Source: Stenotrophomonas nitritireducens
GTDB taxonomy: Bacteria; Pseudomonadota; Gammaproteobacteria; Xanthomonadales; Xanthomonadaceae
Direction of reading: 5' to 3'
Assembly: GCF_001431425.1 (NCBI RefSeq)
Contig: NZ_LDJG01000023.1
Coordinates: 37,853 to 101,852 of the forward strand
Length of the DNA stretch: 64,000 bases
The position numbers were made by a program, and so were the translations under genes. This document shows, in pieces, positions 36,085 through 45,560 of the stretch (within the stretch, counting starts at the first letter, position 1; each line of letters begins with the position of its first letter). Below the pieces are notes generated by a model that saw nothing but the letters and a program-made list of their open reading frames with translations, was not told where the DNA came from and searched no databases.

Positions 36085-38376
36085 ATGCCTTTCAGCACCG
36101 CCCACCGCGCCTACAACCTGGTCAGCCCGCTCGGCGAGGATGCCCTGCTGGTGCATGCGGTGGAGGGCAGCGAAGGCTTGTCGCAGCTGTTCGAGTTCAA
36201 CCTCACGCTGATGTCGCTGGACGATGCCATCGAGCCGGCGGCGATCATCGGCAAGCGTGTCCGGCTGGAGCTGGAGACGCTGGACGACAGGCGCTTCTGG
36301 ACCGGCGTGGTCGTCGCCTTCGGCCGTACCGGCGTCCGCCAGCTGGGCGGCGACGACGAGGCTACCGTCTACCAGGCGCAGATGGTGCCGTGGGTATGGC
36401 AACTGCAGCTGCACGAGGACAGCCGCATCTTCCAGCAGTTGTCGGTGGTGGAAATCGCCGAGCAGATACTGGGCGAGTTCGGCCTGGCCGATTTCGATTT
36501 CCAGCTCAACGAAAGCTACCCGCCGCTGGAATACTGCGTGCAGTACCGCGAGACCAGCTTCGCCTTCCTTTCGCGCCTGCTGGAAGCTTCGGGCATCCAT
36601 TATTTCTTCCGGCACGAAGCCGAGGCCGAAGTGTGGGTGTTCACCGACAACCGCGACCGCAATCCGGAGATGCGGCCCAGGGAGCTGCGCTTCGCGCTGG
36701 CGGCCAGCGACGTGGAGAAGGACGACGACGACCTGCTACTGACCCTGACCCGCCGCGAACACCTGCGCAGCGGGCGCGTGACCCTGCGCGACTTCGATTT
36801 CAAGCGGCCGGCCACGCTGCTGGAATCGTCGATGGAATCGGTGCTGGAGATGGGCGACAACCGCAGCCTGGAGCGCTTCGTGCACCCGCCGCTGCACTAC
36901 ACCGAACAGGATGGCGGCGACCGCTTGGCCAAGCTGCTGGTCGAGATCGAGGAAACCGACCACGACACGCTGCAGGGCACCGGCAACGCGCGGATGATGT
37001 CGCCCGGCTATGTGTTCGGGCTGAGCGACCACCCCGACGACGCGCTCAACCGCGACTACCTGGTGGTCAGCGTGCAGCACCGGGGCCGCAACAACCTGGT
37101 CGAGGGAAACGCGCGCTACACCAACACCTTCACCGTCATTCCGCACGACACCACGTGGCGCGCGCCGCTGCGCACGCCGCGGCCGACGATGCCCGGCCCG
37201 CAGACGGCGATGGTGGTCGGCCCGGCAGGCGAGGAGATCCACTGCGACGAACATGGCCGCATCAAGGTGCAGTTCCACTGGGACCGGCGCGGCCAGCGTG
37301 ACGACAAGAGCTCGTGCTGGCTGCGGGTCGCACAGATGTGGGCCGGGCGCGGTTGGGGCGCGCTGTTCATCCCGCGCGTCGGGATGGAGGTGGTGGTCGA
37401 TTTCATCGAGGGCGACCCGGACGCGCCGCTGGTTACCGGTTGCGTCTACAACGGCGCCAACACCCCGCCGTACGCGCTGCCTGCAGAAGCGACCCGGACC
37501 GCATTGAAAAGCAGCTCGTCCAAGGGCGGCGATGGCTTCAACGAACTGCGCTTCGAGGACAGGAAGGGCGAAGAGCAGCTGTTCGTGCACGCGCAGAAGG
37601 ATGTCGATCTGCGCACGCGCAACGACCGCCGCGAGTTTGTCGGCAACGACCGCAGCCTGACCGTGGAGCGCGACCGGCTGGAAACCACCCGGCGCGACCA
37701 CAGCAACCGGGTCGAGCGCGACCGCATCACCGAGATCGTCCGCGACGACTCGCTCAAGGTCGATGGCAAGCAGGCGGTCAGGATCGCCGACTCGCTGTCG
37801 CTGAGCGTCGGGGCGGCGCACAACGTGGCGGTCAACGCCGATTCCAGCCACCAGGCCGCGGGCAACCTCTACCTCAAGGCCGGCGCCAACCTGGTGCTCG
37901 AGGCCGGGAGCAACATCACCCTGAAGGTCGGCGGCAGCTTCATCGCGATCAGCGCCGCCGGCGTGGATATCCAGGGACCGATGACCAAGATCAACAGCGG
38001 TGGCGCGCAGCAGTCCGGCAAGGCCGGCGCGCTGGTCGCGCCGCTGGCGGCGCTGGCGCCGGCCGCCGCGCTCACCGCCCTGGCCGGCAAGCCCATGGAG
38101 ACCGGGCCGCTGGGCCAGGTGCGCGGGGGCAGGCCGCCGGAAGCCCTGCCCGATCACAAGCCCGACCCGGCCAAGATCCACTGGATCGAGGTCGAGCTGC
38201 TGGACGAGGCGGGCAGGCCCGTGCCCGGCGAAATGGTGCGGGTGGAACTGCCCGACGGCAGCGTCAGCACCGGCACCACCAACGACAAGGGCGTCTACCG
38301 GGTGGCAGGCCTCGATCCGGGCGACTGCCAGGTCACCTTTCCGGATCTGGACGAAAAAGCATGGGAGCCGGCATGA
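36085..38376 (+). CDS. vgrG: T6SS spike protein VgrG (TssI) with C-terminal carrier domain
   Basis: VgrG trimers form the spike at the tip of the Hcp tube. The 763-residue protein has the gp27-like start (AYNLVSPLGEDALLVHAVEGSEG), the gp5-like OB fold (EEIHCDEHGRIKVQFHWDR), and the FIPRVGMEVVVDFIEGDPD motif. The gp5/DUF2345 beta-helix (LVLEAGSNITLKVGGSFIAI) follows. The final 67 residues (697-763) form a TTR/carboxypeptidase-regulatory-like domain (DEAGRPVPGEMVRVELPDG, TNDKGVYRVAGLDPGDC), which in other VgrGs helps load effectors. The ATG overlaps nothing upstream; its TGA overlaps the next ATG. Confidence 0.95.
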   Translation: MPFSTAHRAYNLVSPLGEDALLVHAVEGSEGLSQLFEFNLTLMSLDDAIEPAAIIGKRVRLELETLDDRRFWTGVVVAFGRTGVRQLGGDDEATVYQAQMVPWVWQLQLHEDSRIFQQLSVVEIAEQILGEFGLADFDFQLNESYPPLEYCVQYRETSFAFLSRLLEASGIHYFFRHEAEAEVWVFTDNRDRNPEMRPRELRFALAASDVEKDDDDLLLTLTRREHLRSGRVTLRDFDFKRPATLLESSMESVLEMGDNRSLERFVHPPLHYTEQDGGDRLAKLLVEIEETDHDTLQGTGNARMMSPGYVFGLSDHPDDALNRDYLVVSVQHRGRNNLVEGNARYTNTFTVIPHDTTWRAPLRTPRPTMPGPQTAMVVGPAGEEIHCDEHGRIKVQFHWDRRGQRDDKSSCWLRVAQMWAGRGWGALFIPRVGMEVVVDFIEGDPDAPLVTGCVYNGANTPPYALPAEATRTALKSSSSKGGDGFNELRFEDRKGEEQLFVHAQKDVDLRTRNDRREFVGNDRSLTVERDRLETTRRDHSNRVERDRITEIVRDDSLKVDGKQAVRIADSLSLSVGAAHNVAVNADSSHQAAGNLYLKAGANLVLEAGSNITLKVGGSFIAISAAGVDIQGPMTKINSGGAQQSGKAGALVAPLAALAPAAALTALAGKPMETGPLGQVRGGRPPEALPDHKPDPAKIHWIEVELLDEAGRPVPGEMVRVELPDGSVSTGTTNDKGVYRVAGLDPGDCQVTFPDLDEKAWEPA

Positions 38377-39014
38377 GCGGGTCCGACCAGGGGTCGTGGC
38401 ACACGGTATCGGCCGGCGAAGGCATCGCCGCCATCGCCAAGAAGAACGGCTACCTGTGGAAGACGCTGTGGGAGCACGGCAACAACAGCCGGATCCGGTC
38501 GCAGCGGCCCAATCCCAACCAGCTGGTGGCCGGCGACAAGGTGTTCCTGCCGCCCAAGGGCCGGCGTCAGGAGGCGCGCGCCACCGATGCCCGCCACCGC
38601 TTCAGGCGCAAGGGCGAGCCGACGCGCCTGAAGCTGCAGCTGACCAGCATGGGCGAGCCGCGCGGGAACGAACCCTACACCCTGGTGTTCGCCGATACGG
38701 TCATCACCGGCAGCACCGACGGACAGGGACGCATCGACCAGCCGATCCCCGGCGAGGTCGCCACCGCCATGCTCACGCTCAACGAGGGCCGCGAACAGTA
38801 CCCGCTGACCATCGGCCTGCTGGAACCGGTCGAGGAACCGCGTGGCGTGCAGCAGCGCCTGCTCAACCTGGGCTACGACTGCGGAGGCGAGGACGGACAG
38901 GCGGGCGCGGGCACCCGCGCGGCGCTGCTGCGGTTCCAGGCCGAGAACGGCCTGCAGCAGAGCGGCGAGATGGACGGGCCTACCCGCGACGCCCTGCGCG
39001 ACCTGCACGTCTGA
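38373..39014 (+). CDS. LysM and peptidoglycan-binding protein of the vgrG operon
   Basis: The 213-residue protein starts with a LysM-like domain (about 8-62: WHTVSAGEGIAAIAKKNGY, LVAGDKVFLPPKG). A middle beta-rich segment follows, then a C-terminal peptidoglycan-binding type 1 domain (about 154-213: GVQQRLLNLGYDCGG, GAGTRAALLRFQAENGL). No signal peptide is seen, so it is cytosolic until it is perhaps loaded on the spike. Such proteins are frequent next to vgrG and are thought to be spike accessories or carriers. The ATGA overlap with vgrG implies coupled translation. Confidence 0.85.
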   Translation: MSGSDQGSWHTVSAGEGIAAIAKKNGYLWKTLWEHGNNSRIRSQRPNPNQLVAGDKVFLPPKGRRQEARATDARHRFRRKGEPTRLKLQLTSMGEPRGNEPYTLVFADTVITGSTDGQGRIDQPIPGEVATAMLTLNEGREQYPLTIGLLEPVEEPRGVQQRLLNLGYDCGGEDGQAGAGTRAALLRFQAENGLQQSGEMDGPTRDALRDLHV

Positions 39015-39036
39015 GCCGGACGAAGGGAGAATCACG

Positions 39037-41397
39037 ATGGGACTGGGCGGACTGGGCGACACGGCCAAGGGGCTGGCCGACAAGGCCACCGACAACGTGG
39101 TGGGCAATGCCATCGATGCGCTGGCCGGCGACCTGGCCGGCAAGGCGGGAGGGAGCGCGCCGGGCACCGTGCGTTTCATCAAAGGCCGATCGCTGGCCGA
39201 CGGACAGGACGCCGTTGGCGGCGCGGTGCAGAACGCACCGGCGGGCGAGGACGGGGGCAGGAAGAAGGAGAATGCCCTGTCCATCGACCCGCCGATCGAG
39301 TTCATACACCTGGGCTGGGTCCACCCGGATGCGGTCAAGACCTTTGCCGGCGAGGCCGGCAGCCATGGCATCGCCTTCCGCGATGCGCTGCTGCGCGAGA
39401 ACATCCTGCTCTGGTCGTTTGCCAGCTCGGCCCGGCGCGTGCTGCAGCAGGTCAAGGATTCGAAGGGCGCCGCCGGCGCGCTGCTGGAAACGGCAGGTTC
39501 GCTGTTCGGCGGGAAAAAGCAGGCGTCGCCGGGGCCTGAATCGATCGACCCGATCCTGGAACGCATCCGTAGCGCCGGCGACAAGGCCAACCGCGATGCG
39601 CCGACGTACACCGATCTGCACGATGCCGGCAAGGCGCTCGCCCAGGCCTGGGCGGATCTCAATGTCGCCTGCATGAGCGCGCTCAAGCCGGGCGAGGGCG
39701 GAGGCGCGGGCCTGCCCACCCTGCCCGGGGCCAACCTGATTCCGGGCGCGGTACCGGAGGTGGTGGCGAAGATTCCCGAATGGCTGTTCAAGGCGCAGGA
39801 CTGCTACATGGCGATCTTCCGCGAAGCGCGCGTGGCCTACGAATGGCCGCTGATGAAGGCGGTCCACGAGTATTCAGTGGCGGCGATCAAGGCGGACTGG
39901 CGGCCTACCTACGACATCTGGTTCCTGCGCGACAGGGCGGCGGCCGAGGGCGGGGGCGGCGACGCGGCCAGTGCTCCGGAGCAGGCCCTGCAGAAGGCGC
40001 AGGACGCATTGCAGGGGTTGCCCTCGTTCCAGGGCTTCGACCCCGGCGGCAGCGTCGCAAGCCCGCTGGGCAGCGTGCGCGAAGGCATCGCCGGTGCGCG
40101 CCGGGACGCGCGCGATTCGCTGGGCGACATCACCGGCTGGCTGGCCACCGCCGAAACCGAGCAGGCCAATGTCCCGGCCGAGGCCGCGGCCGCGCTGGGC
40201 GCGTGCTTCGCGGTGTTCAAGGGGGACCCGCAGGCCACGCCGCCGGTGCCGCCACTGGCCGATGTCGTGGCCGCCGGCCTTGCCGGCGGGCTCGGCCTGA
40301 AAGGCGGGCTGCCGGGATTCCTGGCGTTCCATGTGGGCATCAGCTGCGACATCGCCCAGGTGGTGCTGCCGAAAATCTACAGCCACCTGCATGGACGCCT
40401 GGGCAAGCCGGATCCCGGCCTGTTCATGGCCGCCATCCACGACGCCATCGCCAGCCGCATCGTCGAACTGATCTGGGGGCTGATCTTCGGCAAGGACAGC
40501 GGACCGGGCCACGACGATGCCGACGCGCAACGCAGGCGCGGCACCGATGTCGTCGATGGCCTGGGGCAGGGACAGCTGGGCACCGGCAATCTCGTGCCCG
40601 GCACCGAGGAGCTGAAGAACAAGGCCGCCGACCTGGTGCGGCAGTTCGTCAACAGCCAGGCGAAGCATCTCAATGCGCTGTACCTGTTCCTGGCCCAGGA
40701 TCTGTTCGAGGAACTGGGGCAGGCCTATGCCGACGCCGCGGCCCGCAGGCAGCTGACCATGGAGGCCTATCTGGGCCACCTGCCGCGCATGGCCGCGCTG
40801 CTCGCGCGCAACCTGACCTTCCCCCTGTTCAACCTGCTGCTCGACGTGTTCGGGCTGGGCGACAGGTTCGCCGGCCTGGCCTGGAACCCGGTACGCGAGA
40901 AGATCGGCCAGCTGGGAGGAATCGCCAACGCGGTCAAGGGCGCCAAGGACGACATCGGCCGGGCCGGCGCGGACATCCAGCGCGGCTCGCACCAGGCCGA
41001 CGAGGCCATCGACGCGCGCAGGGAAAAACTGGGCGAGGACCTGCGTGGCCTGGGCAGCGCCGATACCAGCGACCTGATGGACGGCGGGCAGGCCAAGCAG
41101 CAGGCCCTGGAGACGCTGGGCAACGATGCCGGCTCGGCCCCCGGCGACATCTGGGATGCGGCAACCCGCAAGGAGGCCGAAGCGGCCGGAATCGCATTGC
41201 CGGAGCAGAAGGGCAGTGGTCCGATTTCCGCCGCGCGCAAGGCCGGCGGCGCCGCGGCCATGATCGAACCGGGCGAGCCGGCGCGCGTGGGCTACGTCAA
41301 CGGCGAAGAGGAGGCCGAAGCGGTCAAGGGCCAGCAGGCGCCGCCGCCGGCGCCGCCTCCGGCCGCGGGCCGCACGGCGGGCGCCCTGCCGTTCTGA
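39037..41397 (+). CDS. Unrecognised 786-residue protein, candidate T6SS cargo
   Basis: No domain was recognised. A GAAGGGAGA ribosome site precedes the ATG, 22 bases after the LysM gene, so it is the last gene of the vgrG operon. The protein is Gly/Ala-rich and has no signal peptide. Several moderately hydrophobic helices occur in the middle (for example about residues 418-455, 480-490 and 590-615: LTFPLFNLLLDVFGLG). A charged region follows, and the end is PPPAPPPAAG. Its place after VgrG and a LysM carrier makes a secreted effector or a carrier the likely roles. No adjacent immunity-like gene is seen: the next gene, smr, is a leftward housekeeping gene. Confidence 0.6.
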   Translation: MGLGGLGDTAKGLADKATDNVVGNAIDALAGDLAGKAGGSAPGTVRFIKGRSLADGQDAVGGAVQNAPAGEDGGRKKENALSIDPPIEFIHLGWVHPDAVKTFAGEAGSHGIAFRDALLRENILLWSFASSARRVLQQVKDSKGAAGALLETAGSLFGGKKQASPGPESIDPILERIRSAGDKANRDAPTYTDLHDAGKALAQAWADLNVACMSALKPGEGGGAGLPTLPGANLIPGAVPEVVAKIPEWLFKAQDCYMAIFREARVAYEWPLMKAVHEYSVAAIKADWRPTYDIWFLRDRAAAEGGGGDAASAPEQALQKAQDALQGLPSFQGFDPGGSVASPLGSVREGIAGARRDARDSLGDITGWLATAETEQANVPAEAAAALGACFAVFKGDPQATPPVPPLADVVAAGLAGGLGLKGGLPGFLAFHVGISCDIAQVVLPKIYSHLHGRLGKPDPGLFMAAIHDAIASRIVELIWGLIFGKDSGPGHDDADAQRRRGTDVVDGLGQGQLGTGNLVPGTEELKNKAADLVRQFVNSQAKHLNALYLFLAQDLFEELGQAYADAAARRQLTMEAYLGHLPRMAALLARNLTFPLFNLLLDVFGLGDRFAGLAWNPVREKIGQLGGIANAVKGAKDDIGRAGADIQRGSHQADEAIDARREKLGEDLRGLGSADTSDLMDGGQAKQQALETLGNDAGSAPGDIWDAATRKEAEAAGIALPEQKGSGPISAARKAGGAAAMIEPGEPARVGYVNGEEEAEAVKGQQAPPPAPPPAAGRTAGALPF

Positions 41398-41445
41398 GCA
41401 TCGCCGGCCGGGCTGGCAGCGGGACGGGCAAGCGACGGGGCCGGC

Positions 41446-41985
41446 TCAACGCCGTGCCAGCAGCACCAGCAGCGCCCCGGTGCCGCCCTGCGCGGGCGGT
41501 GCCGAATGGAAGGCCAGCACGTCGTTGCGCTGGCGCAGCAGGCGGTCGACGAGGTTCTTCAGCACCGGCGCGCCGCCATCGGACTGCAGGCCCTTGCCGT
41601 GGATGATGCGCACGCAGCCATGTTCGTGGGCATGGGCTTCGAGCAGGAATCCGCGCAGCAGGTGCTCGGCCTGGAGCGCATTGGCGCCATGCAGGTCCAG
41701 TTCGTCCTGCACCGCGTACTGGCCGCGCTTGAGCCGCTGGAACATCCCCGGAGGCAGGGCGTCGCGGCGGTAACTGGCGACGTCGCCGGCTTCCAGCGGC
41801 GTGCTCGAATGCAGCAGCCGGGCGAATTCGCCCAGCGCCTGGGCCTCGTCCTGCTCGGCCATGCGCGCGCGCGCCCTGGGGCGCGGCCGGGTGGTGGCGG
41901 GTGCGCCCACCTTGCGCAGCGGCGTCACTTCGCCGATGGCCGAGCGGAACAGGGCGCCGTCGTCTTGGTCTTCAGGGTGCGACAT
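41446..41985 (-). CDS. smrA: Smr-domain protein
   Basis: The Smr domain is a DNA/RNA-binding and possibly nuclease module related to the MutS2 C-terminus. This 179-residue protein has a disordered, Arg-rich N-terminal half and a C-terminal Smr domain with VQDELDLHGANALQAE and RIIHGKGLQSDGG, the two metal/nuclease-like signatures. ATG 41991 is six bases upstream and also in frame. In related genomes smr sits near truD and surE; here it marks the right edge of the T6SS block. Confidence 0.88.
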   Translation of the reverse strand: MSHPEDQDDGALFRSAIGEVTPLRKVGAPATTRPRPRARARMAEQDEAQALGEFARLLHSSTPLEAGDVASYRRDALPPGMFQRLKRGQYAVQDELDLHGANALQAEHLLRGFLLEAHAHEHGCVRIIHGKGLQSDGGAPVLKNLVDRLLRQRNDVLAFHSAPPAQGGTGALLVLLARR

Positions 41986-42158
41986 GCGCATAGCGTAACG
42001 GCTGCGGCAATGCGGATGGCGTCACGGGAAGGCGATGGACGCATTCCGGTATCATGCCGGATCGGGCCATGCCGGCCGGTGCGCAGCGCACCGACGGGAT
42101 GGCGGTGGACGGCGAGGCAGCGGGAGCGCCGTCATGGATTCAGCGATTCAGGTCTTCA

Positions 42159-42938
42159 ATGCGCGTACTTGTAAGCAACGACGACGGCGTGGACGCCCCC
42201 GGCATCAGGATGCTCGCCGAGGAGCTGCGCAATGCCGGCCACGAGGTCACCGTGGTGGCGCCGGACCGCGACCGTTCCGGCGCCAGCAATTCCCTCACCC
42301 TGGACCGGCCGGTGCGGCTGCGCCGGATCGACCACTACACCTGCGCGGTGAGCGGCACGCCCACCGACTGCGTGCACCTGGCGCTGACCGGCATGCTGGA
42401 GCACGAGCCGGACATCGTGGTCTCGGGCATCAACAACGCCGCCAACCTCGGCGACGACGTGATCTATTCCGGCACGGTTTCGGCGGCGATGGAGGGGCGT
42501 TTCCTCGGCCTGCCGTCGGTGGCCGTGTCGCTGGTGACCCAGCGCCATGAAGCGAAGCATTTCCTGAGCGCCGCGCGCGCCGCCATCGAGATCGTGGCGC
42601 GGCTGATGGCCGATCCGTTGCCGGCCGACACCATCCTCAACGTCAATGTGCCGGACCTGCCGTGGGAGCAGATCCGCGGCTTCGAGGTGACGCGGCTGGG
42701 CAACCGCCATCGCGCCGAGGCCTGCATCCCGGCCAGCGATCCGCGCGGCAACACCGTGTACTGGATCGGCCCGGCCGGTTCCGAGCAGGATGCCGGCCCC
42801 GGTACCGATTTCCATGCGGTGCGCACCGGCCACATCTCGATCACGCCGATCCAGGTCGACCTGACCCGCTACGAGGCGCTGGAGAAAGTGGCCAGCTGGG
42901 TGGGCGGCCTGTCCGCGAAATTGGGGCGCCAGGCATGA
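42159..42938 (+). CDS. surE: 5'/3'-nucleotidase SurE
   Basis: SurE is a metal-dependent nucleoside 5'-monophosphate phosphatase linked to stationary-phase survival. The 259-residue product starts [15 protein letters not shown], with metal ligands Asp8 and Asp9. [14 protein letters not shown] follows, and then [22 protein letters not shown] containing the Asn ligand. The frame stays open upstream, but ATG 42159 is the family start. The TGA overlaps pcm by ATGA, the classic surE-pcm pairing. Confidence 0.97.
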   Translation: MRVLVSNDDGVDAPGIRMLAEELRNAGHEVTVVAPDRDRSGASNSLTLDRPVRLRRIDHYTCAVSGTPTDCVHLALTGMLEHEPDIVVSGINNAANLGDDVIYSGTVSAAMEGRFLGLPSVAVSLVTQRHEAKHFLSAARAAIEIVARLMADPLPADTILNVNVPDLPWEQIRGFEVTRLGNRHRAEACIPASDPRGNTVYWIGPAGSEQDAGPGTDFHAVRTGHISITPIQVDLTRYEALEKVASWVGGLSAKLGRQA

Positions 42939-43624
42939 CGCCACGCCTGCGTCTTTCGCCGGAGGCGGTCGGCAGCGGCATGACCTCGCAGCGGGTGCGC
43001 GACCGCCTGGTCGACCGCCTGCGCGACGGCGCCCACAGTGGCGGGGGCATCGGCGACGAGCGCGTGCTCAACGCCGTGCGGGTGGTGCCGCGGCACCTGT
43101 TCATCGACGAGGCGCTGGCCTCGCGCGCCTATGAGGACACCGCGCTGCCGATCGGCCATGGCCAGACCATCTCCCAGCCCTGGGTCGTGGCGCGCATGAC
43201 CGAGGCGGTGCTGCAGGTGGCGCCGAAGACGGTGCTGGAAGTGGGCACCGGCTCGGGCTACCAGGCCGCGATCCTGGCGGCGGTCGGCCTGGAAGTATTC
43301 ACCGTCGAGCGCATCGGCGACCTGCTGCGCCAGGCCCGCAAGCGCCTGCGGCAGCTGGGCATGAACGTGCGCAGCAAGCACGACGACGGCCGCATCGGCT
43401 GGCCCGAACACGGCCCGTACGATGCCATCGTCGTCACCGCCGCCGCACCGGCGCTGGTGGAGGCATTGATCGGGCAGCTGGCCGTTGGTGGCCGCCTGGT
43501 GGCGCCGGTTGGCGGCCCCGGCGGGCAGGTGCTGCTGCAACTTACCCGGCAGGCCGATGGCATCGTGCAGGAGGAACTGGCGCCGGTCAGCTTCGTGCCG
43601 CTGTTGTCGGGCATGCTGGACTGA
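42935..43624 (+). CDS. pcm: Protein-L-isoaspartate O-methyltransferase
   Basis: Pcm repairs age-damaged isoaspartyl residues using S-adenosylmethionine. The 229-residue protein has [14 protein letters not shown], the conserved [19 protein letters not shown], and the SAM-binding motif [27 protein letters not shown] is the later family signature. It overlaps surE by four bases and is followed by the YqaA-like gene after 32 bases. Confidence 0.97.
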   Translation: MTPRLRLSPEAVGSGMTSQRVRDRLVDRLRDGAHSGGGIGDERVLNAVRVVPRHLFIDEALASRAYEDTALPIGHGQTISQPWVVARMTEAVLQVAPKTVLEVGTGSGYQAAILAAVGLEVFTVERIGDLLRQARKRLRQLGMNVRSKHDDGRIGWPEHGPYDAIVVTAAAPALVEALIGQLAVGGRLVAPVGGPGGQVLLQLTRQADGIVQEELAPVSFVPLLSGMLD

Positions 43625-43656
43625 ACGCGCTGGACTGACAGGGAAACCCCGCGACG

Positions 43657-44271
43657 ATGAAGATATTCGGGCCGCTGTACGACCGCGCGCTGTACTGGGC
43701 CAGCCACAGGCGCGCGCCCACCTACCTGACGGTGCTGAGCTTCATCGAGGCCATCATCTTCCCGGTGATGCCGGAAGTGATGCTGATGCCGATGTGCGTG
43801 GCGCAGCCGCGCAAGGGCTGGCGCTTCGCCACGTTGAGCCTGGCCGGTTCGATGGTCGGCGCGATGGTCGGCTATGCGCTGGGCCACTATGCGTTCGAGG
43901 CGCTCAAGCCGCTGTTCGCCGCGCTGGGCATGTTGCCTGCCATCGAATCGGGCATCGCCACGCTGCAGGCGAAGATGGTCGAATCGCCGTGGGCGGTGTT
44001 CACCTTCCTGGTGCTGGGCGGCTTCATGCCGATCCCGATGAAGGTCTTCACGTGGGCATCCGGTATCGTCGGGGTGCCGCTGCCGCAATATGTGCTGAGC
44101 ATGCTGGTCGGGCGCGGCAAGCGTGTGTTCGTGCTGGCCGCGGTGATCCGCTTCGGCGGCGCGCGCGCGGCCGAAGCGCTGCGGCGCTGGATCGAACCGC
44201 TGGGCTGGATCGCGACCGCGCTGGTCGTCGGCCTGGTGGGTTGGCTGGTATGGAGGACGAAATTCGCATGA
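43657..44271 (+). CDS. YqaA-type VTT-domain membrane protein
   Basis: A 204-residue inner-membrane protein of the DedA/VTT superfamily, YqaA branch. It shows TYLTVLSFIEAIIFPVMPEV, a GSMVGAMVGYALGHYAFE segment typical of the VTT re-entrant region, FTFLVLGGFMPIPMK, and a C-terminal membrane segment. The superfamily is involved in lipid or membrane homeostasis, but the YqaA branch has no settled function. It sits in the conserved surE-pcm-yqaA-nlpD order, and its stop overlaps the nlpD start by ATGA. Confidence 0.9.
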   Translation: MKIFGPLYDRALYWASHRRAPTYLTVLSFIEAIIFPVMPEVMLMPMCVAQPRKGWRFATLSLAGSMVGAMVGYALGHYAFEALKPLFAALGMLPAIESGIATLQAKMVESPWAVFTFLVLGGFMPIPMKVFTWASGIVGVPLPQYVLSMLVGRGKRVFVLAAVIRFGGARAAEALRRWIEPLGWIATALVVGLVGWLVWRTKFA

Positions 44272-45056
44272 GTGCAGAGGTGAGGTTCAAGGGCGCGTTC
44301 AAGGCGTCCGCCGGCGCGGCGGCAATGCTGCTGGTCGCGGCGCTGGCCGGCTGCGGCACGGCCACGGTGGTGCGGCCTTCGGGCGGCGCATCGGCGGCGC
44401 CGGCGGCTCCGCGCACATCGGTGCCCAAGCCCGGGCAGACCGCGGTGGTGCGCCGTGGCGACACGCTGTACGCGCTGGCCCGCATCCACAACATCACGCC
44501 TGGCGACCTGGCGGCCTGGAACGGCCTGTCCAACCCCAACGCGATCTATCCGGGGCAGACGCTGCGGCTGTATCCGGGCAGCGGCGCCACCGCCTCGCGC
44601 CCTGCCACCGGCAGCAGTGGAGCCGCCACGCGGCCGGCCACGCCGCCAGCGGCGGCGACGCCGGCCCCGGCCCCGGCCAACAGCGGCATCGGCTGGCGCT
44701 GGCCGGCCGACGGCGCGCTGGTCGGGCGGTTCGTCGCCGGCGAGACCACCAAGCAGGGCATCGACATCGCCGGCAGCAGCGGCCAGGCGGTACGCGCGGC
44801 CGGTCCGGGCGTGGTGGTCTACTCCGGCGCCGGCCTGGTCGGCTATGGAGAGCTGATCATCATCAAGCACAACGACCAGTGGCTGTCGGCCTATGGCCAC
44901 AACCGCAAGCGCCTGGTCAACGAGGGGCAGAACGTCAAGGCCGGCGACCAGATCGCGGAGATGGGCCGTACCGGCACCTCGCGCGACATGCTGCACTTCG
45001 AGATCCGCTACAACGGCAAGCCGGTGGATCCGCTGCAGTACCTGCCGGCGCGTTGA
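44268..45056 (+). CDS. nlpD: NlpD-type LysM/LytM lipoprotein
   Basis: NlpD is an outer-membrane lipoprotein that activates the septal amidase AmiC. The 262-residue product has a lipobox (LAGCGT, Cys about residue 29), a LysM domain (VVRRGDTLYALARIHNIT, SNPNAIYPGQTLRLYP), a Pro/Ala-rich linker, and a C-terminal LytM/M23-like domain. The M23 zinc ligands are degenerate: GIDIAG replaces HxGxD and LHFEIR replaces HLHFE. This is as in NlpD activators rather than active endopeptidases. ATG 44250 in the same frame would add six residues. Confidence 0.93.
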   Translation: MSAEVRFKGAFKASAGAAAMLLVAALAGCGTATVVRPSGGASAAPAAPRTSVPKPGQTAVVRRGDTLYALARIHNITPGDLAAWNGLSNPNAIYPGQTLRLYPGSGATASRPATGSSGAATRPATPPAAATPAPAPANSGIGWRWPADGALVGRFVAGETTKQGIDIAGSSGQAVRAAGPGVVVYSGAGLVGYGELIIIKHNDQWLSAYGHNRKRLVNEGQNVKAGDQIAEMGRTGTSRDMLHFEIRYNGKPVDPLQYLPAR

Positions 45057-45249
45057 CGGTTGATTCGCCATCCGGGCTGATCCCCGCCCCGGTGCGGCGT
45101 GCGGGGCGTTCGCCATGGATGCGGCCGATGGGTTGCAGGCGCCCCCGGTACACCCCTGCTGCAATGGCCGGCGCTGTGGGGCCACCGCAGGGCCGGCGCA
45201 TGAAGATCGCAGGTTGGCGGTCCGTCCACCCGGGCGAGGGAGGACAGGA

Positions 45250-45549
45250 ATGCCGTTCGTCGAAGCCCTGAAGGAAGCCTGTTTCGTGGTGTTCCCGATC
45301 TACGCCGTCCTGAGGGTGCTGGCATGCGCCTTCGGCTGGCGTCGTCTGCAGGGGCTGGGCACGCTGGGCATCATGGTGGGCTGCGTGCTCGGCGCCGCGC
45401 TGGCGGCGCAGATGGGCATGGCACTGTTGTCCCGCAGCCTGGTGATGGGCCTGATGGTCGGAGTCTTCCACTATCTGTTCGACCTGCTGGAACGCAAAGC
45501 GCAGCGGCGCGACCAGGGCAGGCGTGCGCGCCCGACCGGTACCGGTTAA
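45250..45549 (+). CDS. Small membrane protein, 99 residues
   Basis: A good ribosome site (GGGAGGACAGGA) precedes ATG 45250. The protein has three hydrophobic helices (about 8-28, 36-57 and 60-80) and a basic C-terminal tail (ERKAQRRDQGRRARP), so it is likely an inner-membrane protein with the tail in the cytosol. I do not recognise a family. It lies 193 bases after nlpD and 11 bases before another small membrane gene. Confidence 0.7.
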   Translation: MPFVEALKEACFVVFPIYAVLRVLACAFGWRRLQGLGTLGIMVGCVLGAALAAQMGMALLSRSLVMGLMVGVFHYLFDLLERKAQRRDQGRRARPTGTG

Positions 45550-45560
45550 GGAGAAAGAGA

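Noticed and set aside
45057..45249. Short open frames in the gap after nlpD
   Set aside because: No family match, no good ribosome site apart from the one serving the gene at 45250.
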